Shown: in pieces, positions 16,449 to 25,939 of the stretch
Layout of the letters: each line of letters begins with the position of its first letter
Position numbering within the stretch: position 1 is the first letter of the stretch
NCBI GenBank assembly: GCA_018268135.1
Contig: JAFDXD010000079.1
Coordinates: 1 to 64,000 of the forward strand
Source of the DNA: Bacteroidota bacterium
Lineage (GTDB): Bacteria > Bacteroidota > Bacteroidia > Chitinophagales > Chitinophagaceae
Length of the DNA stretch: 64,000 bases
Reading direction: 5' to 3'
Notes under the pieces: generated by a model
Told to the model about the DNA's origin: nothing
The model's input: only the letters and a program-made list of their open reading frames with translations
Database searches by the model: none
Position numbers and translations under genes: made by a program

Positions 16449-17126
16449 TTACCTGGTTGGCTCCTGCAAAATGTCGATAAATTCGCTGCTGGCCGCTTCC
16501 ATGCGGTTGGCTGTTCTGTTTATTTGTGTATCTAAATAACTGTATCCCAAATAAGCCAGCATACCAATTATTAATCCACTGGCCGATGTTATTAATTTTA
16601 TATACATCGCATCTGCAATTTGGCTGATAGAAGGATTACTGATGGTGGCAAATTCTTTTAAAAGTATAACAAGACCTACAATGGTACCAACAAAACCAAA
16701 CAAAGGGGCAATACGTGCAATTACTGCAAGTATATTCAGGTTTTTTTCCATTTTATACATTTCCAGTTTTCCCACATTGTCCATACTTTTTTCAATAGCA
16801 TCTATGGGCTTACCAATGCGCTGAATACCCTTATCAATCATTTGTGCGACCGGGTTTTGTGTATTTTTTGCCAGGCTTCGGGCTGCTGTTACATTACCAT
16901 TTATGATGTGATCTCTGATAATGCTCATAAAATTTTCTTCATTTTTACCGGCTTTTCTTATCACAAGCAATCGTTCTATAAAAACGAAAACCGCCAGGGC
17001 AAATAAAATTCCCAGCGGTATCATCAAAGGGCCGCCTTTGCTTAAAAGACCCCATACAGTTTCTACTTTGGCAGCAGATGCCCCCGAGGCGGCTACACTA
17101 TCTACCTGCAAAAAAATATCAAACAT
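16449..17126 (-). CDS. MotA/TolQ/ExbB proton channel family protein
   Basis: This 225-residue protein has three membrane helices: about residues 35-52 (MIPLGILFALAVFVFIERL), 128-150 (IAPLFGFVGTIVGLVILL) and 170-192 (ITSASGLIIGMLAYLGYSYL). The GFVGTIVG and the conserved Thr/Pro positions match ExbB/TolQ. It is the channel partner of the ExbD-like protein encoded just downstream on the same strand. Confidence 0.9.
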   Translation of the reverse strand: MFDIFLQVDSVAASGASAAKVETVWGLLSKGGPLMIPLGILFALAVFVFIERLLVIRKAGKNEENFMSIIRDHIINGNVTAARSLAKNTQNPVAQMIDKGIQRIGKPIDAIEKSMDNVGKLEMYKMEKNLNILAVIARIAPLFGFVGTIVGLVILLKEFATISNPSISQIADAMYIKLITSASGLIIGMLAYLGYSYLDTQINRTANRMEAASSEFIDILQEPTR

Positions 17127-17515
17127 GGTTTATAAGTTAAATGCTGGTTTAAAATTATGGTATTACAGTGATATTCACACATATCTGCCCAACCATTATG
17201 CAATTAAAATAAGAAATACTAAAACGCTGCACAAGAAAATGTTAATCTTACTTTGGCAGAAAAGTAAGCAAGCTTTTTAAATGTTGCAATATTATGTGCT
17301 TGTATCACCTGCAAAGCGATTATGAATTGTGCCAAAATGTTGCTGGCAAAATTGGATGATGCATAAAAAGGCATTTGCTTTTGCAAAATAAATACCCCGG
17401 ATAAAGTGCTTAAAATTATTTTGATGGAAGAAAAAAATTTTACTGGCATCTTATAAATAGTAAACACAAAAAAGCCCCGATACCGGGGCGTTAATATAAA
17501 AATGATTTAAAAAAA
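17127..17515. other. 389-base gap upstream of exbB and downstream of the SPFH gene
   Basis: It holds the strong terminator at 17469-17490 and AT-rich sequence. An 82-codon minus-strand frame at 17219-17467 has no recognizable family and a composition unlike the neighbours, so I do not call it a gene. Confidence 0.6.
17469..17490 (-). terminator. Rho-independent terminator of the SPFH gene
   Basis: On the minus strand the stem GCCCCG-GTAT-CGGGGC is followed at once by TTTTTTGTG. It begins about 25 bases past the stop at 17516. Confidence 0.85.
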
Positions 17516-18448
17516 TTACTTTCCTTTACTGTCTTCCATTTGCTGCATGGCCATTATTTGCCGCATGGTTTTTTCCATACCATCGCTGCTACCATCTAAA
17601 AATATTACATTGCCTTTGCCGTATTCTGCAAAATTTTTGATGGCTTCTGTCCACATGCTAAATAAAATTACATTGGTATCAAGATTTGCCTGCTTCATTT
17701 GCTCAGCAGCCTGGCTCATACCTTTTGCTACTTCTTCTCTAAACAAGGCTACCCCTTGCCCACGCAATTGAGCTGCCTGCCTTTCTGCTTCGGCGGCTAT
17801 TTTGATGGCATTACCTTCTGCTTCGGCGGCTTTTGTTTTTGTGATGAGCAAAGCCTGCCCTTCATTTTCTGCAGCAGCTTTTAAGTTATTGCTCGCTACC
17901 ACTTTGCTCATACTTGTAATAATGGCTTCATCAAAAGTGATGTCATTAATTTGTAAATCCTGCAAATGATAGCCCCATGCTTCAAGCGCAACATCTACCT
18001 GCTCTTTTACATTATCTACAATATCGCGGCGCACATTTAATACTTCGGCCTGGCGCTTGGTGGCAACAAATGCCCTAATGCTTCCTTCTACCGTACGAAT
18101 GAGCGCCTGCATTAAATCTTTATCACTTATAAATTTAAAAGCTACGTTTTTAATAGTTTCTTCATCTACATTGATAACCGAATACAAAAGCATTGATTTG
18201 AAATACACATTTGCCTGATCAATGGTTACTGCCTGAAACTCGAGCTCTACAGATCGGTTTTGAATACTTACTTTTTTATAAATCTGTTCTAAAAAAGGTA
18301 TTTTAAAATTTAACCCGGGGCGCATAATGCGTTGGTATTTTCCAAACATAGTTACCACGCCTACAAAGCCCTGGTTAATGGTTACAAAGCAGCCTAAAAA
18401 TGCTACTACCAAAATAATGAGCCACCAATAATCTTTTAAATATTCCAT
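17516..18448 (-). CDS. SPFH/Band 7 domain membrane protein (stomatin/prohibitin-like)
   Basis: The 310-residue protein has one N-terminal membrane helix (YWWLIILVVAFLGCFVTI) and then an SPFH domain, including GFVGVVTMFGKYQRIMRPGLNFKIPFLEQIYKKVSIQ, a typical stomatin opening. A long Ala/Glu/Gln-rich helix (about residues 205-255) predicts a coiled coil that drives ring-like oligomers. Such proteins organize membrane microdomains and often control proteases. No NfeD-type partner gene is adjacent. Its own terminator (17469-17490) suggests it ends a transcript. Confidence 0.9.
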   Translation of the reverse strand: MEYLKDYWWLIILVVAFLGCFVTINQGFVGVVTMFGKYQRIMRPGLNFKIPFLEQIYKKVSIQNRSVELEFQAVTIDQANVYFKSMLLYSVINVDEETIKNVAFKFISDKDLMQALIRTVEGSIRAFVATKRQAEVLNVRRDIVDNVKEQVDVALEAWGYHLQDLQINDITFDEAIITSMSKVVASNNLKAAAENEGQALLITKTKAAEAEGNAIKIAAEAERQAAQLRGQGVALFREEVAKGMSQAAEQMKQANLDTNVILFSMWTEAIKNFAEYGKGNVIFLDGSSDGMEKTMRQIMAMQQMEDSKGK

Positions 18449-18579
18449 AATAGTTATATTTTAAAATGAAGATATAATTTTTTTATAAAGTCTGCATTAA
18501 AACTTTATTTATTCTGTGTAAACTATTCTTTTTATCCGATTGTAAAAAGAGGCGATGTTGCAAAAGTATTTTCATTATG

Positions 18580-18650
18580 GCAGGTAGCTTATTGATGCCC
18601 ATTGGTATGCCGATGAAAGGATTGCGACGCAACGATGATGCCATGAAAAA
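18580..18650. other. Conserved-looking non-coding segment between pepT and the SPFH gene
   Basis: A mixed-composition stretch with ATTGCGACGCAACGAT (18621-18636), whose core TTGCG-A-CGCAA is a perfect short palindrome, lies in an otherwise AT-rich gap of 217 bases. It is richer in GC than its surroundings. It encodes nothing I recognize. Confidence 0.3.
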
Positions 18651-18665
18651 CTTTTGCCGGTATTA

Positions 18666-19919
18666 TTATTTTGCTTTTTCTTCCCATATCATGCACAGGT
18701 GCACAATGGTTTCGGCTGCTTTTTCCATATCTTCTACTGCTATCCACTCAAGCTTGCTGTGTATATTTTGCATTCCGGTAAAAATATTGGGGCAGGGCAA
18801 TCCCATATAGCTAAGCCTGCTGCCATCGGTGCCGCCTCTAATACTTTCTGTGGTAACGGTAAGGCCTGTACGCTGTATGGCTTCGGCTGCATACTGTGCT
18901 ACTTGTGGATGTTGAATTAAAATATCTTTCATGTTGCGATACTGCTCTGTTGCTTTGTATTCGAGGGTTACGCCGGGATACTTTGCTACAATATTTTCTG
19001 CAATTTGTTTCAGCCTGTTGTGGTGATTGGTTAATTCTGCTGTTTTAAAATCACGTACAATAAATCCAATGCTGGTACATTCTGCAATACCATTTACTGA
19101 TGTGGGATGTACAAACCCCTGCATACCGCTGGTAGTCTCGGGGCTCCATTCGTTTTTAGGAAGTGCATCTAATATTTCACCTGCTATTTTAATAGCATTG
19201 ATTAATTTATCTTTTGCATAACCCGGGTGTACAATTACGCCATTAATGGTGATGGTAGCAGCATCGGCGCTAAAAGTTTCGTCTTCGAGGCTGCCTGCTT
19301 CGCCACCATCAAGCGTATAACCATAGCTGGCCCCAACTTTTTCCATATTAATTTTTGCAGTGCCTTTGCCTACTTCTTCATCGGGTGTAAATACAATTTT
19401 TATATCGCCATGCAATACCTCGGGATGCGCTGTTAAATATTGTGCAGCCTGCATGATAATGGCAACGCCACTTTTATCATCGGCGCCCAATAAGGTATTG
19501 CCACTGGCAGTGATAATATCTTTGCCAATAAAATTTTTGAGATAAGGAGAATTTTTGAGAGATAATACCTGGGTGGTATCATCAGGCAAAACAATATCGC
19601 TACCATCGTAATTTGTATGCAGTATGGGTTTTACATTGGTGCCGCTGCAATCGGGCGCAGTATCTACATGGCTGCAAAAGCAAATAGCAGGAATATTTTT
19701 TTTAGGGCTATTAGATGGAATGGTTGCATACACATAGCCATACTCATCAAGCTCTGCATGTTGCAGCCCCATGCGTTTTAACTCGTTAAATAAAATTTTA
19801 CTTAAATCTTTTTGTTTTTCTGTAGTGGGATGGTTGTTGCTATTAGGATCGCTTTGGGTATCTACCTGCACATATTTCATAAAGCGGCTGGCAAGTTCAT
19901 CTTTATTAATTTGTATCAT
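18666..19919 (-). CDS. pepT: Peptidase T (tripeptide aminopeptidase)
   Basis: PepT is an M20B zinc dipeptide-family enzyme that removes the N-terminal residue from tripeptides in the cytosol. The 417 residues include CFCSHVDTAPD (first metal His and catalytic Asp), LLGADDKSGVAIIM (bridging Asp), FTPDEEVGKG (catalytic Glu pair) and SIRGGTDGSRLSYMGLPCPNIFTG near the end with a further metal site. Start at 19919 opens with MIQINKDELASRFMKYVQVDTQSDP, the usual PepT beginning. It has no clear operon partner. Confidence 0.95.
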   Translation of the reverse strand: MIQINKDELASRFMKYVQVDTQSDPNSNNHPTTEKQKDLSKILFNELKRMGLQHAELDEYGYVYATIPSNSPKKNIPAICFCSHVDTAPDCSGTNVKPILHTNYDGSDIVLPDDTTQVLSLKNSPYLKNFIGKDIITASGNTLLGADDKSGVAIIMQAAQYLTAHPEVLHGDIKIVFTPDEEVGKGTAKINMEKVGASYGYTLDGGEAGSLEDETFSADAATITINGVIVHPGYAKDKLINAIKIAGEILDALPKNEWSPETTSGMQGFVHPTSVNGIAECTSIGFIVRDFKTAELTNHHNRLKQIAENIVAKYPGVTLEYKATEQYRNMKDILIQHPQVAQYAAEAIQRTGLTVTTESIRGGTDGSRLSYMGLPCPNIFTGMQNIHSKLEWIAVEDMEKAAETIVHLCMIWEEKAK

Positions 19920-20010
19920 AAAAAATTAAAATAAGGTGGTAAAATTAAGGAAAGTGCTGATAATAGTATTTTGAAACAGGCAGAATAGGGAAAATGAAAA
20001 AAAATAAAAT

Positions 20011-20045
20011 AAAAAAAGCAGCTTATTGATTAAACTGCTTTTTAC
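20011..20045 (-). terminator. Rho-independent terminator after slyD
   Basis: AAAAAGCAG pairs with CTGCTTTTT around 13 bases. On the minus strand it follows the slyD stop (20063) by some 20 bases and is followed by a run of T, TTTATTTTATTTT. It can work in both directions. Confidence 0.75.
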
Positions 20046-20062
20046 AAAAATGATATGCTGAA

Positions 20063-20494
20063 TTATGCATTAATTTCTACTAATTCAATATCGAAAACCA
20101 GTTCTTTTCCGGCCAGAAAATGATTGGCATCTAGCACCACTACATCATCTTTAATTTCTTTTACCACTACCGGCACCGGCTGCCCCTGCTGATTGCTAAG
20201 GGTAAGTTGCATACCGGGCTCCAATTTCATATCGGCTGGTACATTGGCTTTTGGAAATTCTATCACTGCCTCTTCGCTTCTTTCGCCATAGCCTTCTTCG
20301 GCTGGTATATTGATGGTTTTTTTGTCGCCTACAGCCATACCGGGCAGGGCAGCATCAAAGCCTTTTATCATTTGGCCACCGCCTACTGTAAATTCTAAAG
20401 GCTCTCTGCCAATGGATGAGTCAAATGCTTCTCCTGTAGTTAATTTTCCGGTATAATGCACTTTTACTACATCGCCAGATTTTACTTGTTGCAT
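20063..20494 (-). CDS. slyD: FKBP-type peptidyl-prolyl isomerase, SlyD-like
   Basis: The 143-residue protein is a compact SlyD: FKBP strands VVKVHYTGKLTTGEAFDSSIGREPLEF and GFDAALPGMAVGDKKTINIPAEEGYGE, then an inserted IF chaperone domain (about residues 70-120), and a return strand ending LVFDIELVEI. It should catalyse proline isomerization and assist folding in the cytosol. The His-rich metal-binding tail of E. coli SlyD is absent. A TATATTTG box lies upstream on the minus strand (complement of 20558-20565). Confidence 0.9.
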   Translation of the reverse strand: MQQVKSGDVVKVHYTGKLTTGEAFDSSIGREPLEFTVGGGQMIKGFDAALPGMAVGDKKTINIPAEEGYGERSEEAVIEFPKANVPADMKLEPGMQLTLSNQQGQPVPVVVKEIKDDVVVLDANHFLAGKELVFDIELVEINA

Positions 20495-20813
20495 AAATTA
20501 ATGTTTTTGTGTTTGCTACCAACCAATGGTTTGTAGGTTGTAATTAATAATTCAGGCCAAATATAATATTGGCCACAATTTGAACATTTTTTACTTAGCA
20601 ATAAAAAGACCAATTATTTTACCGCTACTAAATATTGCTTCAAAATTAAAAGTTTATGACAACAAGGCTGATTTTAGAAAACTTTACTCAACTTTGGCAG
20701 AAATTAGAAACGACAACTTTACTTATAGATTTGTTTAAAAAATTTTATCAGGCTCCAAAATGATTGAAAAAACTATTACGGGCAAGCAATTAAAGAATGT
20801 GGTAAACTTTCCG

Positions 20814-21743
20814 ATGGGAGATAAAAAGAATTTACGCATTGTATTTATGGGTACGCCGGAGTTTGCTGTGGCATCTTTACAGAAACTGGTAAATGAAGGC
20901 TACCAAATAGCTGGAGTGGTAACGGCGCCGGATAAGCCGGCAGGCAGGGGTATGCAATTGCAACAAAGTGCGGTAAAAAAATATGCTGCGGAGCAGGGCT
21001 TAAAAGTATTACAGCCTGAAAAATTAAGAAACCCCGATTTTTTGGATGAGTTAAAAGCCCTGAATGCAGATGTGCAAATAGTAGTAGCATTTAGAATGCT
21101 TCCGGAAATGGTATGGAATATGCCGCCCTTGGGCACTATAAATGTGCATGGCTCTTTATTGCCACAGTACCGCGGTGCAGCACCTATTAATTGGGCCATT
21201 ATAAACGGCGAAAAATTTACCGGTGTTACTACTTTTAAACTGCAGCACCAAATAGATACCGGCAGTATTTTACTTTCTAAAAAAATAGAAATACGAGAAG
21301 ATGAAACGGCCGGGGAATTGCATGATGAAATGATGGAAACCGGTGCTGAACTTTTATTAGAAACCATTAAGGCTTTAGAAAATGGAACACTAAGTGAGCA
21401 TCCGCAAACTGAAAGTGCGGAATTAAAACATGCGCCAAAAATATTTACAGATACCTGCCAAATTGATTTTACCAAAAGCGTGCAGGATGTTTACAATCTC
21501 ATAAGAGGTTTATCGCCCTACCCCACTGCATTTACCTATTTAGATAATAAAAAATTAAAAATATTTAGGGCAGAAAAAATTATCAGCAATCAGGCATTAA
21601 AGGCTGGAAATATTGAAACGGATAAAAAGACTTTTCTGCAATTTGCCTGTAAAGATGGCTACATAAAAGTATTGGAATTGCAAATGGAAGGGAAGAAAAA
21701 AATGGAGGTAGAAGATTTTTTAAGAGGCTATAGGTTTGCATAA
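20814..21743 (+). CDS. fmt: Methionyl-tRNA formyltransferase
   Basis: Fmt transfers a formyl group from 10-formyl-THF to initiator Met-tRNA. Motifs: LRIVFMGTPEFAVASL at the start, GVVTAPDKPAGRG, HGSLLPQYRGAAPINWAIINGE (the formyl-binding HxSLLP core) and TGVTTFKLQHQIDTGSIL, followed by the C-terminal OB-like domain. I chose the ATG at 20814 (MGDKKNLRIVF, 309 residues) because the family begins right at this strand. An ATG at 20760 would add 18 unconserved residues. A TAGATTTG box lies at 20726-20733. Confidence 0.94.
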   Translation: MGDKKNLRIVFMGTPEFAVASLQKLVNEGYQIAGVVTAPDKPAGRGMQLQQSAVKKYAAEQGLKVLQPEKLRNPDFLDELKALNADVQIVVAFRMLPEMVWNMPPLGTINVHGSLLPQYRGAAPINWAIINGEKFTGVTTFKLQHQIDTGSILLSKKIEIREDETAGELHDEMMETGAELLLETIKALENGTLSEHPQTESAELKHAPKIFTDTCQIDFTKSVQDVYNLIRGLSPYPTAFTYLDNKKLKIFRAEKIISNQALKAGNIETDKKTFLQFACKDGYIKVLELQMEGKKKMEVEDFLRGYRFA

Positions 21744-21770
21744 AAAATGCAGCCTGAGCTGCATTTTTAT
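21743..21770. terminator. Bidirectional terminator between fmt and the LysM gene
   Basis: AAAAATGCAGC pairs perfectly with GCTGCATTTTT around CTGA, beginning directly after the fmt stop codon. Both strands end in T runs, so it serves fmt and the convergent LysM gene (stop at 21789). Confidence 0.88.
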
Positions 21771-21788
21771 TTTAGATTTAGAAAAGAA

Positions 21789-22775
21789 TTAATAATTAAT
21801 ACTACATTCAAAATTTTCGGGGCCGGCTCCTAAAGCTTCTGCTGCAGCATTGCTTAGCCTTAGCATGATGCCTTCATTTTGCCTGAGGTCGGGCATTACA
21901 TCTAATACTTTTGCATAAATACTTTTATTATTTGCCGGGTTTGTAATTTTTACAATAGAGCCTGCTGCTGCGGTATTGTGCAGGCAGTAATATTTTCCAT
22001 CTTCCCAGCCACTAGTGCTTTTAAAAATACCCGCTTTACCGGTTTCTGATTTTTTTTGTGCATCATCATTGTATAAGCTCTTAAAATATCCGCCGCTTAT
22101 TTTATTACCCGGTGCTTCACTGCTGTTTTTATTACTGATTTTAACTTCTGCTGATTGAACAGGCGGCTCACTTTTTTTAATTACTACTTCTTCTTTTTTT
22201 ATGGGTTGTGGCGTTGTTGTTGTTTCATCAGCATCGGCTTTTCTATACCCCACTATCAGGTCTGTACCTTCTTTTACATCATCGCCACTTAAGTGGTTCC
22301 ATTTTTTAATATCTGCTATTGGAACTTTATTATACAGAGTACTAATATGGTAAAGTGTTTCTTTTGGCGCTACCTTATGGTAAATAGGTGTAGTGCCTTT
22401 AGCTACCGGCACAATGGATTCTGTAATACCAATGGGTTTGTTAGTTTTAGGGTCTTTAATAATGGAGCCTACTGGCTTTATTGGTTCTTTTTTTACAGCA
22501 TCATTTTCTTTTGCAATAGGTTTACTCTCTTGCGATGTAGCAGGGGCAAGCGGAGGAAGAGGGGCCATTTTTCGGGTGGCAGGTATTTTTATTACCTGGC
22601 CAATACTAAGGCTCGACTGTACTGATAAATTGTTATACTCTGCAAGCTCTCTTGGATGAATATTGTACTCACGAGCAAGTGAGTAAAGAGTTTCCTTTGC
22701 TACAACAGTATGCGTTTTTACCTGAGCATTGGAGATAAGCGGTACTATAAATAATAAGACAATAAGTTTTTTCAT
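21789..22775 (-). CDS. LysM repeat protein with C-terminal double-psi barrel-like domain
   Basis: The 328-residue secreted protein has a signal peptide ending near SNAQ (residue 17), a LysM domain at about 20-66 (KTHTVVAKETLYSLAREYN), a second LysM at about 131-176 (IYHKVAPKETLYHISTLYN), a Lys/Pro/Thr-rich linker and a C-terminal segment with GIFKSTSGWEDGKYYCLHN and VYAKVLD-like YAKVLDVMPD. That last part resembles the RlpA-like double-psi barrel common in Bacteroidota LysM proteins. It should bind peptidoglycan in the envelope; enzymatic activity is unproved. Confidence 0.85.
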   Translation of the reverse strand: MKKLIVLLFIVPLISNAQVKTHTVVAKETLYSLAREYNIHPRELAEYNNLSVQSSLSIGQVIKIPATRKMAPLPPLAPATSQESKPIAKENDAVKKEPIKPVGSIIKDPKTNKPIGITESIVPVAKGTTPIYHKVAPKETLYHISTLYNKVPIADIKKWNHLSGDDVKEGTDLIVGYRKADADETTTTPQPIKKEEVVIKKSEPPVQSAEVKISNKNSSEAPGNKISGGYFKSLYNDDAQKKSETGKAGIFKSTSGWEDGKYYCLHNTAAAGSIVKITNPANNKSIYAKVLDVMPDLRQNEGIMLRLSNAAAEALGAGPENFECSINY

Positions 22776-22827
22776 CTCTTGAAATTATGAATACAAAGAT
22801 GCAAAAATAAGTTGGTACAAAAAATGC

Positions 22828-24186
22828 TTACTTGTTAAGAATACGCCACTCTTTTGGATAATAATTATTTACCCTGCCGGATAAAATTTTTATTAATCCT
22901 AAAGGAATTTCCTTGTACACGATGATTGCCCAGCCTTTTGCAGCAATAGTTAAATTTATTTCCTGCTTTCTTAAATATTCTAAAGCCTCTTCTTTTTCTA
23001 CAGATATGCGAAGTACTTTATCTGATAATATTGTACTTATTGCCCAATCATGCGCAGGTATTAATTCGTTTCTTATTAAGCTTCCTAAAGTTACGCCAGC
23101 TTTTTTTATGTATAATGCCGACTGCAACATTAGTACCTGCCGGTAAATAGCTGTTGGTATTGCTAATATTTCTTTTTGCCATTGCATAAAGCTGAAATTG
23201 CCGGGATTTTTTACATAAGATTTTATCAAATCAATTTCTTTATTACTTATTTGCTGTTGCCTGGCATTTGCTTTTAATTCTTTTGGAGCTATGGCATCAT
23301 CAGCTTTTTTAAGTACAGCTATAAAGAATCCTTCGCCTTTTACTTTATCGGGATAAAACCTATATCCGTAACCGTTATGCTGTGCCGATTCGGTTTCAAT
23401 AATATTCCATTCACCTTTTATTTGGAGCCTCACTGTGTTAAATTGTTGATGTTCCATCAGCCAATCTACTATACTTTCATTTTCGCTTAATGAATAAGAG
23501 CAGGTAGAGTAAATGATTATTCCGCCGGGTTTTAAAGCCGGTATTACATCTGCTAAAATCCTTTGCTGTCGCTGGCTGCATAGTTCTACATTTTGCAGGC
23601 TCCATTCATTTATTGCTTCTGTATTTTTTTTAAATAATCCACTGCCACTGCATGGTGCATCTACTACTACTACATCAAAAAAGCCGGGTAGCTTTTGAAA
23701 ATCCCTCGCATCATTATTAGTTACCACTACATTTGCTGCTCCAAATTTGGTAATATTCTCCAATAAAACATTTACTCTTGTTTTAATAATTTCATTACTC
23801 ACCAATAGGCTCTCTTCAGATATTAGAGATTGTATCAAAGTAGATTTTCCGCCGGGTGCAGCACACAGGTCAAGCACATTTAATGCTAATGTAATATCAC
23901 AACTTTGCTTTAGTGCCTGTTCTAAAAACATACTGCTGGCTTCCTGTACATAATAGGCGCCCGCATGAAACAGGGGATCTAAAGTAAAAGATGGCCGCTC
24001 ATCTAAGTAATAACCTTCGGTACTCCAGGGAACCCCTTCGCCCTTTTTTTCTATTGCTGCACTTTTTAAAGGATGATACCTTACTGAAACTACCCGGTTT
24101 TCCGGCTGATGTGCCAGAGTAAATGTGTTGACATCAAAACCCTTTACATTTTCTAATGAAGAAAGTAATTCAGGTGGTAATTGCAT
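22828..24186 (-). CDS. RNA cytosine-C5 methyltransferase, NOL1/NOP2/Sun (RsmF) family
   Basis: The 452-residue enzyme methylates cytosine C5 in rRNA or tRNA with SAM. The catalytic domain shows AGAYYVQEASSMFLEQAL, LDLCAAPGGKSTLIQSL for SAM binding, VVVDAPCSGSGLFKK with one catalytic Cys, and IIYSTCSYSLSENE with the nucleophilic Cys. After about residue 300 a Bacteroidota-type C-terminal extension follows, similar to the RNA-binding tail of RsmF. The exact target base cannot be told. Confidence 0.92.
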   Translation of the reverse strand: MQLPPELLSSLENVKGFDVNTFTLAHQPENRVVSVRYHPLKSAAIEKKGEGVPWSTEGYYLDERPSFTLDPLFHAGAYYVQEASSMFLEQALKQSCDITLALNVLDLCAAPGGKSTLIQSLISEESLLVSNEIIKTRVNVLLENITKFGAANVVVTNNDARDFQKLPGFFDVVVVDAPCSGSGLFKKNTEAINEWSLQNVELCSQRQQRILADVIPALKPGGIIIYSTCSYSLSENESIVDWLMEHQQFNTVRLQIKGEWNIIETESAQHNGYGYRFYPDKVKGEGFFIAVLKKADDAIAPKELKANARQQQISNKEIDLIKSYVKNPGNFSFMQWQKEILAIPTAIYRQVLMLQSALYIKKAGVTLGSLIRNELIPAHDWAISTILSDKVLRISVEKEEALEYLRKQEINLTIAAKGWAIIVYKEIPLGLIKILSGRVNNYYPKEWRILNK

Positions 24187-24548
24187 ACAATTATGTTAAT
24201 CATTCTCATTAATAATTTCCATTGCTTAAATACCCATTAAGCAATGCAAAATAAACTATTACACTTCAACTTATTTTTGAATTTACCGCATCATTTCTTA
24301 TCTCATTCTCAACAAGTTGTTGTAAGCCGGTGTTACAAAAATAAAATTACTAATCTTTTGCCTGCAACTTATTCTATAAATTCTAAGAGCATAAAAAAGC
24401 AGTTTTCAGCATAAGTAATCAATTTTAAAAAATACTCCATATTGATTATTGTCAAAAGATAATGCACACTGTAATATTGCCATTACAACAACAAATATTA
24501 CTTCAAACTCAAAAGTTCTAAAGTATTTTCTTATTAAAAAAACTAAAT
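24187..24548. other. 362-base AT-rich non-coding gap
   Basis: It separates the divergent methyltransferase and serine hydrolase genes. I see no hairpin, repeat or exact TAnnTTTG promoter box in it. Confidence 0.55.
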
Positions 24549-25709
24549 ATGAAAAAGTTATTAGTACTGGCGTTTGTAATTACAACCCTTAGCCAAAGCT
24601 GTAAAAAAAATGACAATAACAGCCCAGGTCATCCAAAACAAGCGGATATACCATCAATAGATGCAAAGATGAATACATGGATGACACAATATCTTATGCC
24701 TGGCGCTGAGCTGGGAGTAAGCGTAAATGGAAAATTAGTTTATAAGAAAGGCTACGGAAAAGCTGATAAAGAATCTGGCGATACTGTAAATGGAGACTCA
24801 AGATTTAGAATTGCAAGTGTAAGCAAATTGTTTACATCTGCCGCTATAATGAAACTGGTGCAAGATGGTAAATTAAGTGTAACGCAAAAAGTGTTTGGAG
24901 CAGGCGGTATATTAGGTACTACTTATGGTACGCAACCGTATAAACAATATGTAACAGATATTACAGTGGATGAATTATTGCATCATACCTGTGGAGGATG
25001 GGGACAAAGCTCGGACCCCGCCTTGTATGATAAGACCCTTAATGCTACACAGGTAATTAACTGGACGCTTGATAATAACCTGCTAGCCTACCCGCCCGGA
25101 ACGCACTTTGACTATAGCAATTTTGGCTATATGTTACTTGCAAAAATTGTAGAAAAGCTAAGTGGCAAAACTTATGAACAATATTTTACGGATGAATTTT
25201 TAAGTAAAGTAAATGCTACGCATACTACTATTGCAGGCACATCACTTGCAGACAGACAGTTGGGTGAAGTGAAATATTATGGGCAGGGAACTGATATTCC
25301 TTATGTATATGACTATATACAATTTTTACGTGCTGATGGGGCAATGGGATGGTGCAGCAATGTATCAGACCTGTTAAAGTTTGCAACTTCGGTTGACAGC
25401 TCATCTACAAGGCCGGATATTTTAAATGGCAATACACTTCAAATAATGACCACCACTTATCCAGCCAGCAATGGATTAGGTTTTACATTTGGATGCGGAT
25501 GGGTGGTAGAAAGTGGTGAATGGTTTTGGTGGGGCTCATTGCCGGGGACTTTTGCAATATTGTACAGAAATAAAAATGGTATTTGCATTTCTGCATTAGC
25601 TAATAGCAGGGCGGTAAATTCGGTAAACAGCCTTTTTGATTTTATTGGAATTATCAATTACATCTCTACAGATAATACCATTCAATGGCAGAATGTTGAC
25701 CAGTTTTGA
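24549..25709 (+). CDS. Serine hydrolase, beta-lactamase/D-alanyl-D-alanine carboxypeptidase-like lipoprotein
   Basis: The 386-residue protein begins with a lipoprotein signal (LLVLAFVITTLSQSC, lipid-modified C18). The class C-like active site has S90-V-S-K93 in FRIASVSKLFTSA and Y189-S-N191 in HFDYSNFGYMLLAK. The third motif, usually HxG or KTG, appears to be replaced by WWGSLPGT near the end. Such envelope enzymes are peptidases, esterases or penicillin-binding-related. A terminator is found downstream at 25820-25857. Confidence 0.87.
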   Translation: MKKLLVLAFVITTLSQSCKKNDNNSPGHPKQADIPSIDAKMNTWMTQYLMPGAELGVSVNGKLVYKKGYGKADKESGDTVNGDSRFRIASVSKLFTSAAIMKLVQDGKLSVTQKVFGAGGILGTTYGTQPYKQYVTDITVDELLHHTCGGWGQSSDPALYDKTLNATQVINWTLDNNLLAYPPGTHFDYSNFGYMLLAKIVEKLSGKTYEQYFTDEFLSKVNATHTTIAGTSLADRQLGEVKYYGQGTDIPYVYDYIQFLRADGAMGWCSNVSDLLKFATSVDSSSTRPDILNGNTLQIMTTTYPASNGLGFTFGCGWVVESGEWFWWGSLPGTFAILYRNKNGICISALANSRAVNSVNSLFDFIGIINYISTDNTIQWQNVDQF

Positions 25710-25819
25710 AATGGCAATTAGTTATCTTTTTAAAAACTAAGCAAATAAAGAAGTTATGATGCTGTAGCTATGCCAGTCAAATATTTTGGCAAAAAAAAAT
25801 TTAAATTACTTTTTTGTGC

Positions 25820-25857
25820 GAGGCTTTCCCATGAATTTGGGGGCCTCCTTTTTTTAT
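25820..25857 (+). terminator. Rho-independent terminator after the serine hydrolase gene
   Basis: GAGGC pairs with GCCTC, and CCC with GGG inside, around ATGAATTT; the stem is followed by CTTTTTTTAT. It stands about 110 bases past the stop. Confidence 0.75.
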
Positions 25858-25939
25858 AAAATAGATTTGGGGTATTTGTTTCATTAATACTTAGTACTAA
25901 ATAAGCGGCAAAGGTCAATATGGCCATTTCATTTTTTAC

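Noticed and set aside
17219..17467. 82-codon minus-strand reading frame downstream of the SPFH gene
   Set aside because: It begins almost at the terminator, has no family features and its composition is that of AT-rich spacer.
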